NCBI RefSeq assembly: GCF_000003815.2
Contig: NC_049996.1
Span: 12,715,131-12,779,130 of the forward strand
Origin: Branchiostoma floridae
Lineage: Eukaryota; Chordata; Leptocardii; Amphioxiformes; Branchiostomatidae
Reading direction: 5' to 3'
DNA: 64,000 bases
Both the position numbers and the translations under genes were made by a program. Shown here piece by piece: positions 1 through 50,200 of the stretch; the stretch's first letter is position 1; each line of letters opens with the position of its first letter. A model generated the notes under the pieces. That model worked only from the letters and a program-made list of their open reading frames with translations, was not told the origin of the DNA and did not search any database.

Positions 1-2968
1 CCTCCTTAGCAAATATCTCCATAGGAAACAATTCATCTGTGCCAATAGTAAACAACAAAGATATGGAGATATGTGTTCTTTTGCTCTTGATGCGATATAA
101 TGTGTACCCTAGAGACCTTGGCTATTTCACTGTCGGTGTTTTGTAAATTATGATGTATTCTTCTCTATTGTATAGTAAAACAAGTGAACTGAATAAGGGG
201 AGTAGTTGAGATAATACCTGATACCCTTGCACTGTTGATGGTTGGGGATTTATTGTAACTTCAGAGTCAAACTAATGAAAAGACTTTGTTTGGGGTCTTA
301 CGTAATGAGGTTGTGAACTCTGAACTTTTGAACTTTGAACTCTAAAAGCAAAGTGGGGATTTTTATGATTTACTTTGAATTTTATTTGGTAAAAAGACCA
401 TTTAATTAGGTATTCCCATCTTCATATCCTGAACTTTTGCCACCAAGGTTAGCCAAGTATATATAGACCTATTATAGTGTATTTCTGATCTCAATGTTGT
501 GTGCTTTAGACTTTACACTTGTTTCCCAGTTGACAAAGGTGAAAATAAATCCTAGCTTTGGCGGGAGATATCTTCCTAGCGGTGATGAAAAAGCGTAGGT
601 CCCGTGTTGGAGGAGAGCCATATCTTGGACATGTTTAAGGACCCACTGCACTTGTCTAAAACTTAAATTTTTAGAGTAGGGGACCATCTTGGTACGAGAG
701 TAACAAACCTCACCGTAGCTGGTACTATACTTACATGTACAAAACTGGTATTAACTGGTCACATGATCCAAAAAACAAAGTTCGTTGGCAAGCTATTCCT
801 TCATCTCCTCACTGTTTGCACTTGCCTGCATGGTAAGCCATCTTTTTTCTGCAGAAGTAAGGAAGACAGTAAGTCTTTAAAGTCTATGGCAGAACTATCT
901 TTTACTGATTGGCTATCATTCCCAGACTGGATTATCTATAAAGCCCAGTAATTAGATTTCTATCTATGGAGTTGTCTTTGATGATGAAATAACACTCCCA
1001 AATACCTAGAAAAAGATTTGAATAGCATCAGAAAACAGTCGAGTCCCTCATGCTCCCGTACTAATCAAATGACCTCTCAATTGAAATGAGTTTTCCTCGA
1101 AATTGGGAAGAAATAATCCAGATGGAAACGTAATGCTAACAACATTTAGTTTAAATCTCTTTATGGTCTGTTATAGATCTTGATAAAGTCAGCTTCAGTA
1201 CATGTGTCAGTAAAATACGATACCGGGACCTTCACCTAACAGGTCTGAGGCCTATTTGGATATAATATGACAAAATGGCATTTACCATGATTAGACCTCT
1301 TTATCCCTTCGCAATGGAGTCCTCAACTGAGAAATACTCAAATAGTGCTGCCCTTAGTCGGTATCTATATCTGGATACTTGTTTCATATAGTCACTTGCT
1401 AGGAATGGTCTGGCTCTTAATAGGAGATAGCATGGACTCAAACATGTCCTCTTATCAGTTCTACAACCTCCAGTTACCCTGGAATCCTGGTCTGCCATTG
1501 GTCAGGAAAAGCTGTCAAGGTTGGCACACTTCTAGGTCAATTGCCTGACCAACCAATGGCATCCTTACATGCAGCATGCTACATTCTTTATTCTATTTCG
1601 TATTTGTCAGAGGATGTGATTGGAAAATTATTGATGTAAGATGTCAAACCTGCTAAAAAGCCATATTGCAGCAATTTTACACATTTCTATTGGATCCAGT
1701 GTAAATTTTAGATGTCAGATGAATAACATCCAGTTGTCATAGTGTTAAAGAAAATAGTTGTATACTGTATTTTTCTTGGATTAAAGAATTCATGATGTTG
1801 CTTTTGGAAAGATGCAGATGGAAGCAGGTGGCTTGAAGGAGAAACCTGTCAAAATGCAAATTTGAACAAATGGGCCAGAATTGTAAATAATGCAGAAATA
1901 GTAATTATCTTTATATCAATGGTTCTAAATTCCTTCAGCTAACTACATCTATATGTGCTGGTCAACATCTTGCAATGTTAAAAAATATACATGGAGCAGA
2001 TAGATGTCAAATGCTGTGCCCAGATCAACACTACCGATATCTGATCCGATTTGCTAACTTATACTAGAACCACTTATATTTGTCATGGTCCAAATTCAGA
2101 TCCATTAATTCCTGTGCACTAGGCTAGTAGATGGGTGATCTAAAGCAGTAAAGGGTACAATGACTGGCTTTCCTGGCTAGATATGTATCCCATGAAAAGA
2201 CACTGACTTTTCTCACTCCACCTTGGCGTAAAAATGAGCACCTGACTTTGGTTGGGAAGGTGAAAGGTGGTGGAAGGAGAAGGATAGACCCTGTCTTCCA
2301 ATACTGTGCCCTAGACACAGTGGATAACGACCCACTGCTTCAAAAGGCTATAGGACCTTTACCATTTGACCTTTAGATGTGTATTTCTCTGTATACAAGT
2401 ATTTTCTGTCTATTAGAAATTGTATCAAAAGATACAGATGCAATGTTCATATTTGAGTGGTATTTCACTATTCATGCATATGAGTTTAACAACACGTTAT
2501 TTAAAGCCTATTCGAGAATCCTCTCGGGACCCTGGTTTCTCTCTTAACCTGTAATTACTATCTACCCACATGCTAAATATTTTATAAGAAATGCGAACCA
2601 AAATGGTGTCTATAGTTAATAGTATATGAATGGTCATACAGTCATACTAGAAGCCTAACAATTGAAAGGTAGACATTTTTAGGGTTTTTGAGATTTGCAT
2701 CAACTATTAGATATTAGAAAAAGTTATCATTTGGTACGTGGTATGTCGTTATAACTATTTGTCTAAGTGTGAACCTTTTGATTTAAGATACTAGTATGCT
2801 TTTGACAGCTGTGGTACATTTATTTAGGCTTCTGACAGTAATGGTTTTCAAATAGCACATGTGACCATCTTCCGACGAAACAAGCGGATAATAGAGACAA
2901 CAACAACAACAGCCTATGTCAGTTTAGTCTAATTGTTTTGCTTTGTTATACATATTAGAAGAATATGG

Positions 2969-3150
2969 TACAGTGAAAACTGCTTAAAAAGACCACTCAG
3001 GGGATAGATAAAATCAGGTCTAGGTGGACAGGTGGTCACAAGAGACAGGGTTGGTAATGCATGACTTGTGTCAATGGGGAAAATTATAGAAGGGACCACC
3101 AAGAAGTGGTCACATTGGCCAGATGGTCCTTATGTGTAAGGTTTAACTGT
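2969..3150 (+). repeat. Dispersed MITE-like repeat, copy 1
   Basis: Shares an ordered series of blocks with copies near 5280 and 33501: TACAGT at the start, AAGA..ACTCAGG, TGGACAGGTGGTCAC, TGTGTCAATGGG and GGACCACCAA. It begins TACAGTGAAAAC and ends with the inverse of TACAGTTAAAC, so it has short terminal inverted repeats. No coding content. The class is unassigned; the boundaries are approximate. Confidence 0.6.
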
Positions 3151-3869
3151 ATCAGGCCTTTTGCATCCGAAGTTCAATCTCTTAAGTCTCATAAATCTCA
3201 TCTAGGTCATAAATTCCAGGCTATGATATCATCATATCATAGTGTTAACAATAATATGTACTGGGTATCTGGGGCAATGTTGTTGCGTGTTTAGACTTGG
3301 TCATGAAGAAGCTATTGCTGTACCTGTACCATGCTAAGACTCCTGCTTGGGCTTTGTCGTCGGTCTGTTGTCATTGTCACATGGCAGCACAAACGATAAC
3401 TTCACAGTCGGTTGGTTTCTTTGCAAAAGCAGAGGACATTGCACTGGTATGCCATGCAGGATAGGATATTACAAATGGAGAAATTTATGCTGTGAATTGA
3501 AAGCAAAGACAGGTTGCTATGACAATACAAGCCTAAAGTGATCACCATGGTTTACTGGTTTTGCTGTACCCAAGTATATTTCGGTATCAAAAATATTTTA
3601 GGAGAGAGGTACTGTTGCAAAAGGGCATTTGAGGATACAGGGTCAAAACAGTCATGCAAACCTCCTTCCAAACTTCATAAAATCTCATCAGAATCCAAAT
3701 TTCAGTAGATGTATCTATAGTAAGCCATACTAATATTGTTACTAATGGACTCAATACGATGCATTGCTAAGTATGTTAGAATCTGATGTTTTCTCTGGCA
3801 GAAACCTGTCATAGCTGCCAGTACTAAATGTTCTGCTGGCATTTCTCACCTGTGCATCAAGTTCTCCCT

Positions 3870-4014
3870 GTCCTCATTTGCATGGGGTCAGCTGACCACC
3901 AATCAGTACTGGTGACACACAGTGTGTTGGAACGCAATGCTCGTCAGCACATAGCCTGGCAGCAACACACCACTGAGGAACTTTGGTGACAGTCTTGAGA
4001 GGAGCGTTGTCACC
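3870..4014 (+). promoter_or_regulatory. Candidate promoter of first exon A
   Basis: Directly upstream of the ATG at 4015 there is an octamer ATTTGCAT at 3876-3883 and a CCAAT box at 3899-3903 (ACCAATCAG). No TATA box is obvious. Local composition is richer in G and C than the surrounding 4 kb. Motifs alone are weak evidence; the position ahead of a phase-0 first exon is the main support. Confidence 0.4.
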
Positions 4015-41674
<37,660 letters not shown>

Positions 41675-44600
41675 TCCAGGGCGAGCACTGGTAGTTCCGA
41701 GTAGTTGACATTTTGTTTCATGTATCCAGCTCCATATGTCGGCTGGCAAAGGAAGAGTTTATATTCAGTGGACAATGGGACATCATAACTTATGGTCAGA
41801 AGAGAGGGAAGCGATGACAAATACGACCAAACCGTTACGTTTCTGGTATTCAAACCTGGAGGAGTAGGCACCTAGGTTGCTCTGGAAAGTAATGTCCATC
41901 GTTTTCGTCAAGGAAACAAGGCTGCTTTCTTGCCAGCTGAGGTTCACTGTTCCTTTCTCTAGGGACAGTTACCTCTACAAAGATGTTAGCAGGCTTCAAG
42001 TCTGGCCTACAGGACAAAAACATGGCTCCCATTCTGATACGAGTACCGTGTAAAGATTAGGAATGGGGTTGTCGGGTACTTGCGTTTGCGAGCCAAGAGC
42101 AGAAAGGGCAAAGCTGAGGTCTTTGATTTCTACTGGTGAAAGAAGAGGTTACCAGTAGAGCAGCAGGTCATGCATAAGAAATGAAAAAAAAGAAGCAGGC
42201 ACTTGCATGAAAGCATCAGTCCACAAAGCCAAGAAGAAATGAAATGAAAATGAGGCATGTAGAATCTATATGTGTAAGGTGTGAGACAACAGCCTTTTGA
42301 AACACTTGTACAGCTACAATCATTGTATTACTTTCAAATCAAGACAAGCCATGTATATGTGCTTTTGTTAAAAACACACACACACACAGGATGAAATCCA
42401 TGGTACCCACAAGGAATCTCAGTGTGTGGGAAAATGCCTGACTAGTCATTGTAGACCAGTGACATTAAAATTAGTGGCCTCAGACTTCTTTGCTAAATAC
42501 AAAACCTGTAGCATTGGATAGTTTTTTTGGGTGCAACATGTGTTCTGGAAGAGCAAGAAGGCAAGTGTTTTCACTGACTACTTCTGAAAATCCACCGTAC
42601 CAAGGAACTGAAAGTATAAAATGATTTTGTGAGGGCTTGTTGTTTTGTGCTAGTGCTTTGTTCACTGGCAGAATGTGTTGGTGATTCTAAGGTAACCAGA
42701 AAATTTTTGACTAAAGGATTCAGCTTGTACAGGAACACAGCCTGCTTTCCAGCTAAGAACAATGATCTTGATGTAGCGTAAATGTAGATTAAATGCAGCT
42801 GTTGGGGTCTATTTGTTGACTTTTGGCACTGGTGACACAGGCCTGTCCAAGCACACTTACACATTTAAATTGATGATGCACAAACGTATCAGCCATGTGT
42901 GGTCTCTATTTGCAGGGCAGTATGAAGAACTCAATGATGTGCTGAAGTATAGAAAATGAAAAAAAAAAATACACATACATGTTTTGTTCAGAGCACCTAG
43001 GTACACCTGCTCCTCCTGTATACTTCTTAGCCATATGTAGAGGTCAAAGGTGAAGGGGTAAACAGAACTATGCTGTGCTTCCTCGGTTTGAACATTTGTA
43101 TTTGAGTCTTTCTTTTGTTCTGGTCTACCTCGATTCAGTTGAGGCTAATGTACATATGAAAAAAAAAATTGGCATTTCTTCCAATTATTGTGAAGCACCG
43201 CAGAAGAGGAAATTGTTTTTTGTGATAAACATTGCACCTTAAATGAACATGACAATTTGAGGGCTGGTGAGATATCATTTTCTTTGTTTTTGAAATATCT
43301 AAAACTGTATTATAGGAGATATTTTATTTAAGGTATTACAACAGGGGCAATGTTACTCTTGAGGTGCGCCACATTAAACTGTATCAAATGGCTCTGCCCC
43401 AAAGGTGTCGCCAAAAAAATTTGAAGTGTGGCAGAGATACCCAAGAAACTTTTACATGCTGGTTGTGGACATTTATACCCAGAGTTCTGTAGGGAGGGTG
43501 ATGTAAAATATTGTCACTGCATGCCCTCGGCAAGTTCATTGTCACTTTACAAATTACAATTAACGAGAATGGCATGCTTGTGTACAGAGTAGTCATGACC
43601 ATTATTGACGAAGACGTAATGAACATTTGTACTCCCACGGTTTTGGTTTTCTTTCTTAGATAATAACATGGTGGGATGAAGATGTGACATGGGGAATACC
43701 TACAGAGACAACATTATATTAAAAAGGCTCTGCCCCTGAGGCATTGCCAAAAAGCAAGCTATGTTTGTTCACAATAGCAAGAATTCTGCTGCTATACCAT
43801 AACCTGTGGCTTAACCATTATCCCATGGGGTGTTTTTTTCTTGTTATTTTTTGGAAGTACCATGCCGCTGTGTTTTTTGCCTTTGATTCCAAGTTTTGTA
43901 TGTCAAGCTTGTTTATTTATGACGCTTAAACATATTGATAAGGAGAGGGAATACATAATATATTTTATTGTAATTTTGTACTTTAGTGGTTAACAGAACG
44001 GTTAAGGGGTCAACTGGTTGTGTTTTTGAAATCATGATTTTTTGCAGGAGTTGGCTGTATATACTAGATATGCATAGTATTGTGGTATTTAAATGCAAGG
44101 GGAAGAAAAGATATTGGGATTTACATTGTAGTGAAGTGGGGAAAATGTTTATCAGGTTTTAAAAACTAGGCCTTAATATCGCCAAAGAAGAGTTACATGG
44201 AGTTACAGTTTCTTTGTTACTGCCTTTGAGGTACTTAAGGAAAGAAAAAAAAAGGCAAATACTTATGTTGGACATAGTGATGAGGCAGCAGAAATCATGC
44301 TCATAAGAATTATGTCTGAAATTTCTCTGGAGATTCTACCAAGTGTGGTATTGATATGAGGAGAGTTTTTCTTGGTACAAACCTATGAATGTCTTAGTAC
44401 AAAATTAGTGGAAAATGAATATATTAGTGGTAAAGGCTCTCACCATCAGTTGAAAGAATTTTTAATGGTATGCATTTGCTTTAGCACAAAGAATACATAA
44501 TCTGCATAAAAATTTGTATCTGGATTGTTTTTTGAATGACATGGGCTGGTTATCAGTATAGTAGATACCTTGCATGGTATAGCGGTAGGGTAGGGGTATC

Positions 44601-46975
44601 AGAAGATCTTGAAACAAGATTTGAGGATGGACGTTGCGACTTCATAGCTCCTAAGGGGATTGTTAACTGTTTCCAAAAAATTGCATGCGCGTCCTCAATG
44701 GAGTTCACAGTAACCACGTCATATGAACATATTAAAGAAAGAATTATCACACAGTAGTATTTTGCTGGGGCTCTAGTTGATAAGTGATCATGGCCTTGCC
44801 ATTGATAACAAATACCTGTAGTTATTGAGATATGGATGTCACCAAACTTTTGTAACACACTGTAAACTGTACTGGTGGGTAAAACACATTGTGTGCCGCA
44901 ACAAACCCACACCTCCTTTTCCTGCTATCCTGTATACAACCACATTTTCCCGGAACTGTATTATGAATATGTACAATGAATCGTCAACTGAGCACAGTAG
45001 GTCTGTTAAAAAACAGCATACTTTTAAACAGACAATGATCTGCAAAGAAATACCATCCCCAAACCAACCGATTGGTTAGAATAACCCTGGCATCGACCAC
45101 TAGTTTTACAACATCTTAGCTGTTTGAAGGCCTGCTGTGCCAGTTGATACTACATGGACACTTTGCAAACTTTCCCAAGTCTCTGTGCACTTAAACCTAT
45201 ATCCACTCTCAGCTTTCTTGAAGATTCACCTATTTAACCATGTCTTCTACTGTATTTCCAAAAATGGAAGGCATTCTCTTTTCCTGGATTTGTAAATAAA
45301 TTTTCAACAGCAGACTGGATTCTTGGTGGCTTGATTTTGTGTTTTCTTGAGACTTTTTTTTCAACATTTGTGTAATATAAACACCTGGATACCCTTAGGC
45401 CTTCACATAAATGCAACATCAGTAATCCCAAATGAAAAATGATGATCATGGTTGATATGGGCCTCCCATCAATTGAAATAGATCTTGCTAATTTCAACAT
45501 TTATATTATTTGCATAATGAATGAGAGTAGATAGTACAAGAAATTTGAAGAAGCTGTACATGTCTCACTGAGGTAATAATGTACCATTTGCTTGATAAAT
45601 AGCAAGTATTCGGCACAGAACTATAAATCATGTATATGTTTTATTTGCAGTGTATAATTGTATCATCATGTAATACATGAATAGAAAAGGTGCAATAGAC
45701 TGATCCAATCACCCCACCCACCTCAGTATAAACACAGAAATGTAAAATGCAGAGAAAGAGAAACAGTTATCTGCAGCTGTCATGAAGTTGCTCTTTCACT
45801 GGTCCATCAGTTAATTTAGATGGACAGCTATGATGGACTATAATCCTTGCAGCCTTTGGCTAAAGTGAACATCAAAGATGACAGTACTCTAGCTTTGAGA
45901 CCAAAGTCTATTTAAGAATATGTGCTACATATAACAATGTATGTCTATCATAGTCTCCTACATTAGTTATTTCTATCTACAATATTGAGTGGACAGTAAC
46001 TTTGATTTCAGTTTGCCCAGTTCTACTAGCTGAAAAAAGCTTTACATGAATGGACAGATAGCCTTTAGACATTTCCAAATTCACCACTTGCCCAAAGTGC
46101 CCTCATCTTACAAAAATGCTGACATCTATGCAAAATTCTCAAACATCAATTAAAATGGCATGCATGTATTAACAAATTTGGAAATAAACGTCAAAACACA
46201 CATTGAACATTAAATCAAGGACTTGCTCCTTCTCAGCGCATCCACATCACCCTGACGTTATCCGTGTTCCTGTAACACAAATCACAACCAACATTTATTG
46301 CCTCATTTTGTACGAAGTTCTTGCTTTCAGTGTGTCTGGATGTTTGTGTTCTTGTGTGTTCAGAATGGCAGGAAGTGAGAGAGAGGAAGGTATCACTGCA
46401 AAGTCAGACTAACAGGAGTGATTAGTAGAGGGTAGAGTTCAACTTGGTAGAGTAAGTATCAGACTGATATGACATTCCAGGTCGTAGGGTCAATGGAAGA
46501 TGCTACTATATTTCATTTTCATGCTACTACATGTATACTAGATTTTCCACTTTGCTATATAGTTACATTCACCAGAGTGACAAGAAGTAATCAATGGACT
46601 CATGTGTTATATGTTAATCAAAACCATAATTGCATAATTGATAACAACAATTATGACAAGTATGCTATCTACAAGACATACAAGAAACTTTGAATATTTC
46701 ACCAAGGCATGAGATCTTCAAATTCTTGTCTTTCTTTGGACTGGGAAGTTTACTGCAGACATGCTTAAGTCTCGCCAAGTTGATCTGCTTTTGGCACAGA
46801 CCCTTCAGTTAGTTCTGATCACCCCCTGAAGTGAATTGATAGGGTAGCACAAAATTTCTTTTTTCATTTTGCAAATTCCCACCCACCGCATAAAGAATGC
46901 ACCATGTTTAAATGGACTCTGCTATAAAAAAAAATTATAGTGTTAAAGTTATGGATCTACCAAAGTGTTAAGTTC
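41675..46975. other. 3' UTR of CACNB and convergent intergenic region
   Basis: About 5.3 kb separating two convergent genes. It contains a short CA run near 42373-42388 and A-rich tracts. An AATAAA near 45294 on the plus strand and a TTTATT (AATAAA on the minus strand) near 46293 are possible poly(A) signals, unproven. Open frames here lack motifs and splice support. A large 3' UTR for CACNB is plausible but cannot be read from sequence alone. Confidence 0.5.
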
Positions 46976-47207
46976 TTACCAGCGGGAGGTGATGGAGTTC
47001 TGGTAGTTGACCCTGTAGCCGTTACAACCTGTGTGCACAAACTCTCCGGAATGGTGATGATTTCCTCCGAACCTTATCGTGGCGTTCTGTCCAACTGTAT
47101 ACGTTGATGAAAGGTTGCAGCCAACATACATCGATGTCCAGCCGCCCAGTGTGTCTAACCTCCCCCTCACAGAGACATAGGCACTTATGTAGTTCTGAGA
47201 CCATTGC
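46976..47207 (-). CDS. Collagen-EGF gene, terminal exon 8
   Basis: 232 nt, phase 2 in, after ACTTTCAG, to TAA at 46976. It reads [18 protein letters not shown] then [19 protein letters not shown], an HHH-containing stretch ([17 protein letters not shown]) and ends YQNSITSRW. No transmembrane helix or anchor is visible, so the protein is probably secreted. I do not recognise the fold. Confidence 0.85.
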
Positions 47208-50200
47208 CTGAAAGTATTGGACAATGTTTTCATTCTCTTGAGACAGTGTGTTGTATTGTTTTGACTTCATTCCTTCATTAAACCATATGAGGTAAAAGCA
47301 AATAATACAAAATAAAAATGGTCTTGATTCATACAATGTTTGTTGGCTTTGAACAACGTCAATCACATTTAGCTAGCAATCTAAGAGGAAGAAGGTGCTA
47401 TACTTGTGGTTATGTGTGGACAAGTCTTAGTGTTATTTACATGTATATATGAGGGAGGATGACTAAAAATGTAACCAGTTTATGACATGGAAGGTCTTCA
47501 CATTGTTTCATATTCATGTACAACGACTTAATGTATGAAATCTATAAACTTACGATCCAGAAGGCGTCCTGCAGTTGCCAAGGTTTGCCACAGCTTGTAT
47601 TGTGTTGATGCCAAACACAGATTCCAGTGTTACGCAGGATTTATAGTTGGGGCAAGCGCTGCTGCCGAACCTATGTAGCAAAGACTGTACATGTATTTTT
47701 ATGTGTAAAGAAAACCGCTTACCAGCAAGCTTTCTATTAGTCCTCTGATCCGTCTCAAGCTGAACTGACCCAAAACCTGATGAAATTGTGAACTCAGCAA
47801 TGGGTCAATGAGCAGCTGGTATCAGCCCCAGTCTCAGTTCAATATGAGAGGCATCATAGGACTGATTGAAAGCTTACTGGTAGGTGCTTTATTTTGTTTA
47901 CATTACATTCAAAATCTTTATAATGACAACAAGTGACCGTAGGTACACAATGTACATGTAACATACTCTGTGACCTAATTATGATTTATGTCGGTTGTGA
48001 TGTTTTCTGTGGGGTATGACTCGGTGTATATATCGCATACAGAACACATCACATCAACTTATACCAAAAACTTACTTAAAAGCTGACATACCTATCACTT
48101 CCAAATTTAAAACACAGCGAAATCAGCGTCTCAATCGAACAACACCAAATGAAAACAACAACTCAGCTTCACAATGGATACTTGAGACACACAACACTTT
48201 AAAAAGTGGGTCAATGACAGCTGTGGACATAATATAACCCCATATCTGCTTGGAGATAAGTAATTGCCAAACCCCATCGTCTATAGGCCAGCTGTTCCAC
48301 AATACCAGGGAAATAGGTTTTCTCATATTATTAAATCGATAATGAAAACAGCTACCGCGAAAAAAAAAGATCCCAAGGATCAAACACGTTCTAACCATAA
48401 AATGCATATGACTATCAACCGCACAAAATGTTAACAGTATGCTATGTCAAACCAACCTCAATATTGGAAACGCAAAGCCCGAACGAGATGGCATATTCCG
48501 ACGATCTGCTTGACGGTATCAAATTACCACAAGGCTTAAGGCGCAATCATAAGGAAGACCTGTACCACTATACTGGACAGCGTAGGGGTGAAAACTGAAA
48601 TTATTACATCTATGATAAAAACAGCTACAGCGAAAAAAAAAATAACGTGCATCATTTCCCAACGGAGTACAGACGACATGCCAATCCACATGCGATTGCG
48701 GCATACGGAACATAGAGATATAGGTGCGAACACTCAACAAACAAAGTGATTACAAGACTCTGCTGTACTCCAGTCACAGAGTAATTACCGTGACGGTTAC
48801 AGATGAACATTCAAGTAACTATGAGATGTATCCAAGTACCATCAACTAGAAGGAAAAATGAGTGAACAGGCAGCAGAGGCCAGAGTTTGAACCTGCACCA
48901 TGGATATTATTGAGATAGGAGTCTAGCATCCACTGAGTGACAGGGAATCTAGTATAGGACTGTTGGGTCATCATGCTACTAGTATTAAAAGAGCAAAACT
49001 GTATATTTCTATTGAATTCAGCTGATTTCAAATGTTCTCTGGTTTTGCAAATCATGAGTCTTTGCAATGACATTTAACAACGTACTCAAATCCGCTGAAC
49101 AGCCAGGATTGGTCAGTATTCCCTGTGGTGATGTCATCACTGACTAGAAAGTCTGTCGCGTTGACTTTGCTCATGATGTCCTCAGTCCAGGTGACTCCTT
49201 GGTAGTTGTGGCAGGTATTTGGTCCAGCCTTGTAGTAGAACCTGAAAATGAGGGTAACAAGGTACTAACTAGAAATAAGCATCTCCATCAGCAAAATTGG
49301 ACAGTGTTAGCAATTCAGGGGAAACTTGGAGGAGTGGCCATTGTATGAAGCTGTGGAGTACAACGTTTCACTCAGAAAATTATGTTTTCATGTTTTTGAA
49401 TTGTTTACTATATTTTGTGTTTTATTATAACTGCGTTTTTGCAGAATTCCAAGATTGTGCCAGTATTTTACAACTCGGTGGTACAGAAGTGTCAACTAGT
49501 AATCCATGATGGTACTGCAGCTTTTGTTAAACCGGTTTCCAGATAAAAATCACGTAGAATCTCGCCCAGTCGAAATCTCGCGAGCGCGCACGAAAACGAG
49601 GCATCATCTGAGTGACAGCATCAGCTTCCGAAATGGCTTCTTCAGTCGGTTCTTCGTCTTCTCCGGTAAGTTTCGCCCGTTTTTTTGCATGAACGAAGCT
49701 ACATATTCCCGAAAAACATTTTGAATACACCCTAGTGGCAAGCTTGGTATCGATTATTTCCGCCCCACGTCGATAGTTACGCGTCTTTAGTCCGATTTGT
49801 TTTCGACGTGGGTAAAGGGGGGAGGGGGGTAACGTTACACACGTACAGTGTATACCACAGTGCTCGAGCGGGTGTAAATGCGTTAGGTTTGGATCGTAAT
49901 TGAGTCAGACTTGAGTCGTATATCTCTGTTGACCGTTTCACGACTATCGTGCCCACCAAAACACGACTGTGAGACCGAATCCCTTGAGCCCCATCGATGA
50001 AAATACGACCGTGTTTTGACTAATATACGACGAGGTCGGTAATCAGACGTATACAGTCGTATTTTGGTCGACGTCCAGAAGAAAGGTCAATAGAGGTCAT
50101 CAGATGCGTTACAGCCTGGTTATCCAAATAAACAAACTGTAAGTTAGTCGGATGAGCTAGGCGTTTATTACGTTTATCTGCCTTGTTCAGTTGCTGATTT

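Larger units (their letters stand above)
1..4014. other. 5' flank of the calcium channel beta gene
   Basis: AT-rich non-coding sequence upstream of the first recognised exon. Short open frames here have no recognisable motifs, no coding-like composition and no splice-supported continuation. It holds one copy of a dispersed MITE-like repeat near 2969-3150. I see no RNA gene and no second protein gene. Confidence 0.6.

Noticed and set aside
44536-45500. Frames of 73-119 codons in the convergent intergenic region
   Set aside because: No motif, no splice context and AT-rich composition; most likely 3' UTR or spacer.
49527-49730. 67-codon frame found identically at 61589-61792
   Set aside because: It is TIR sequence read in both copies of the inverted repeat; repetition reflects the repeat, not a conserved protein.
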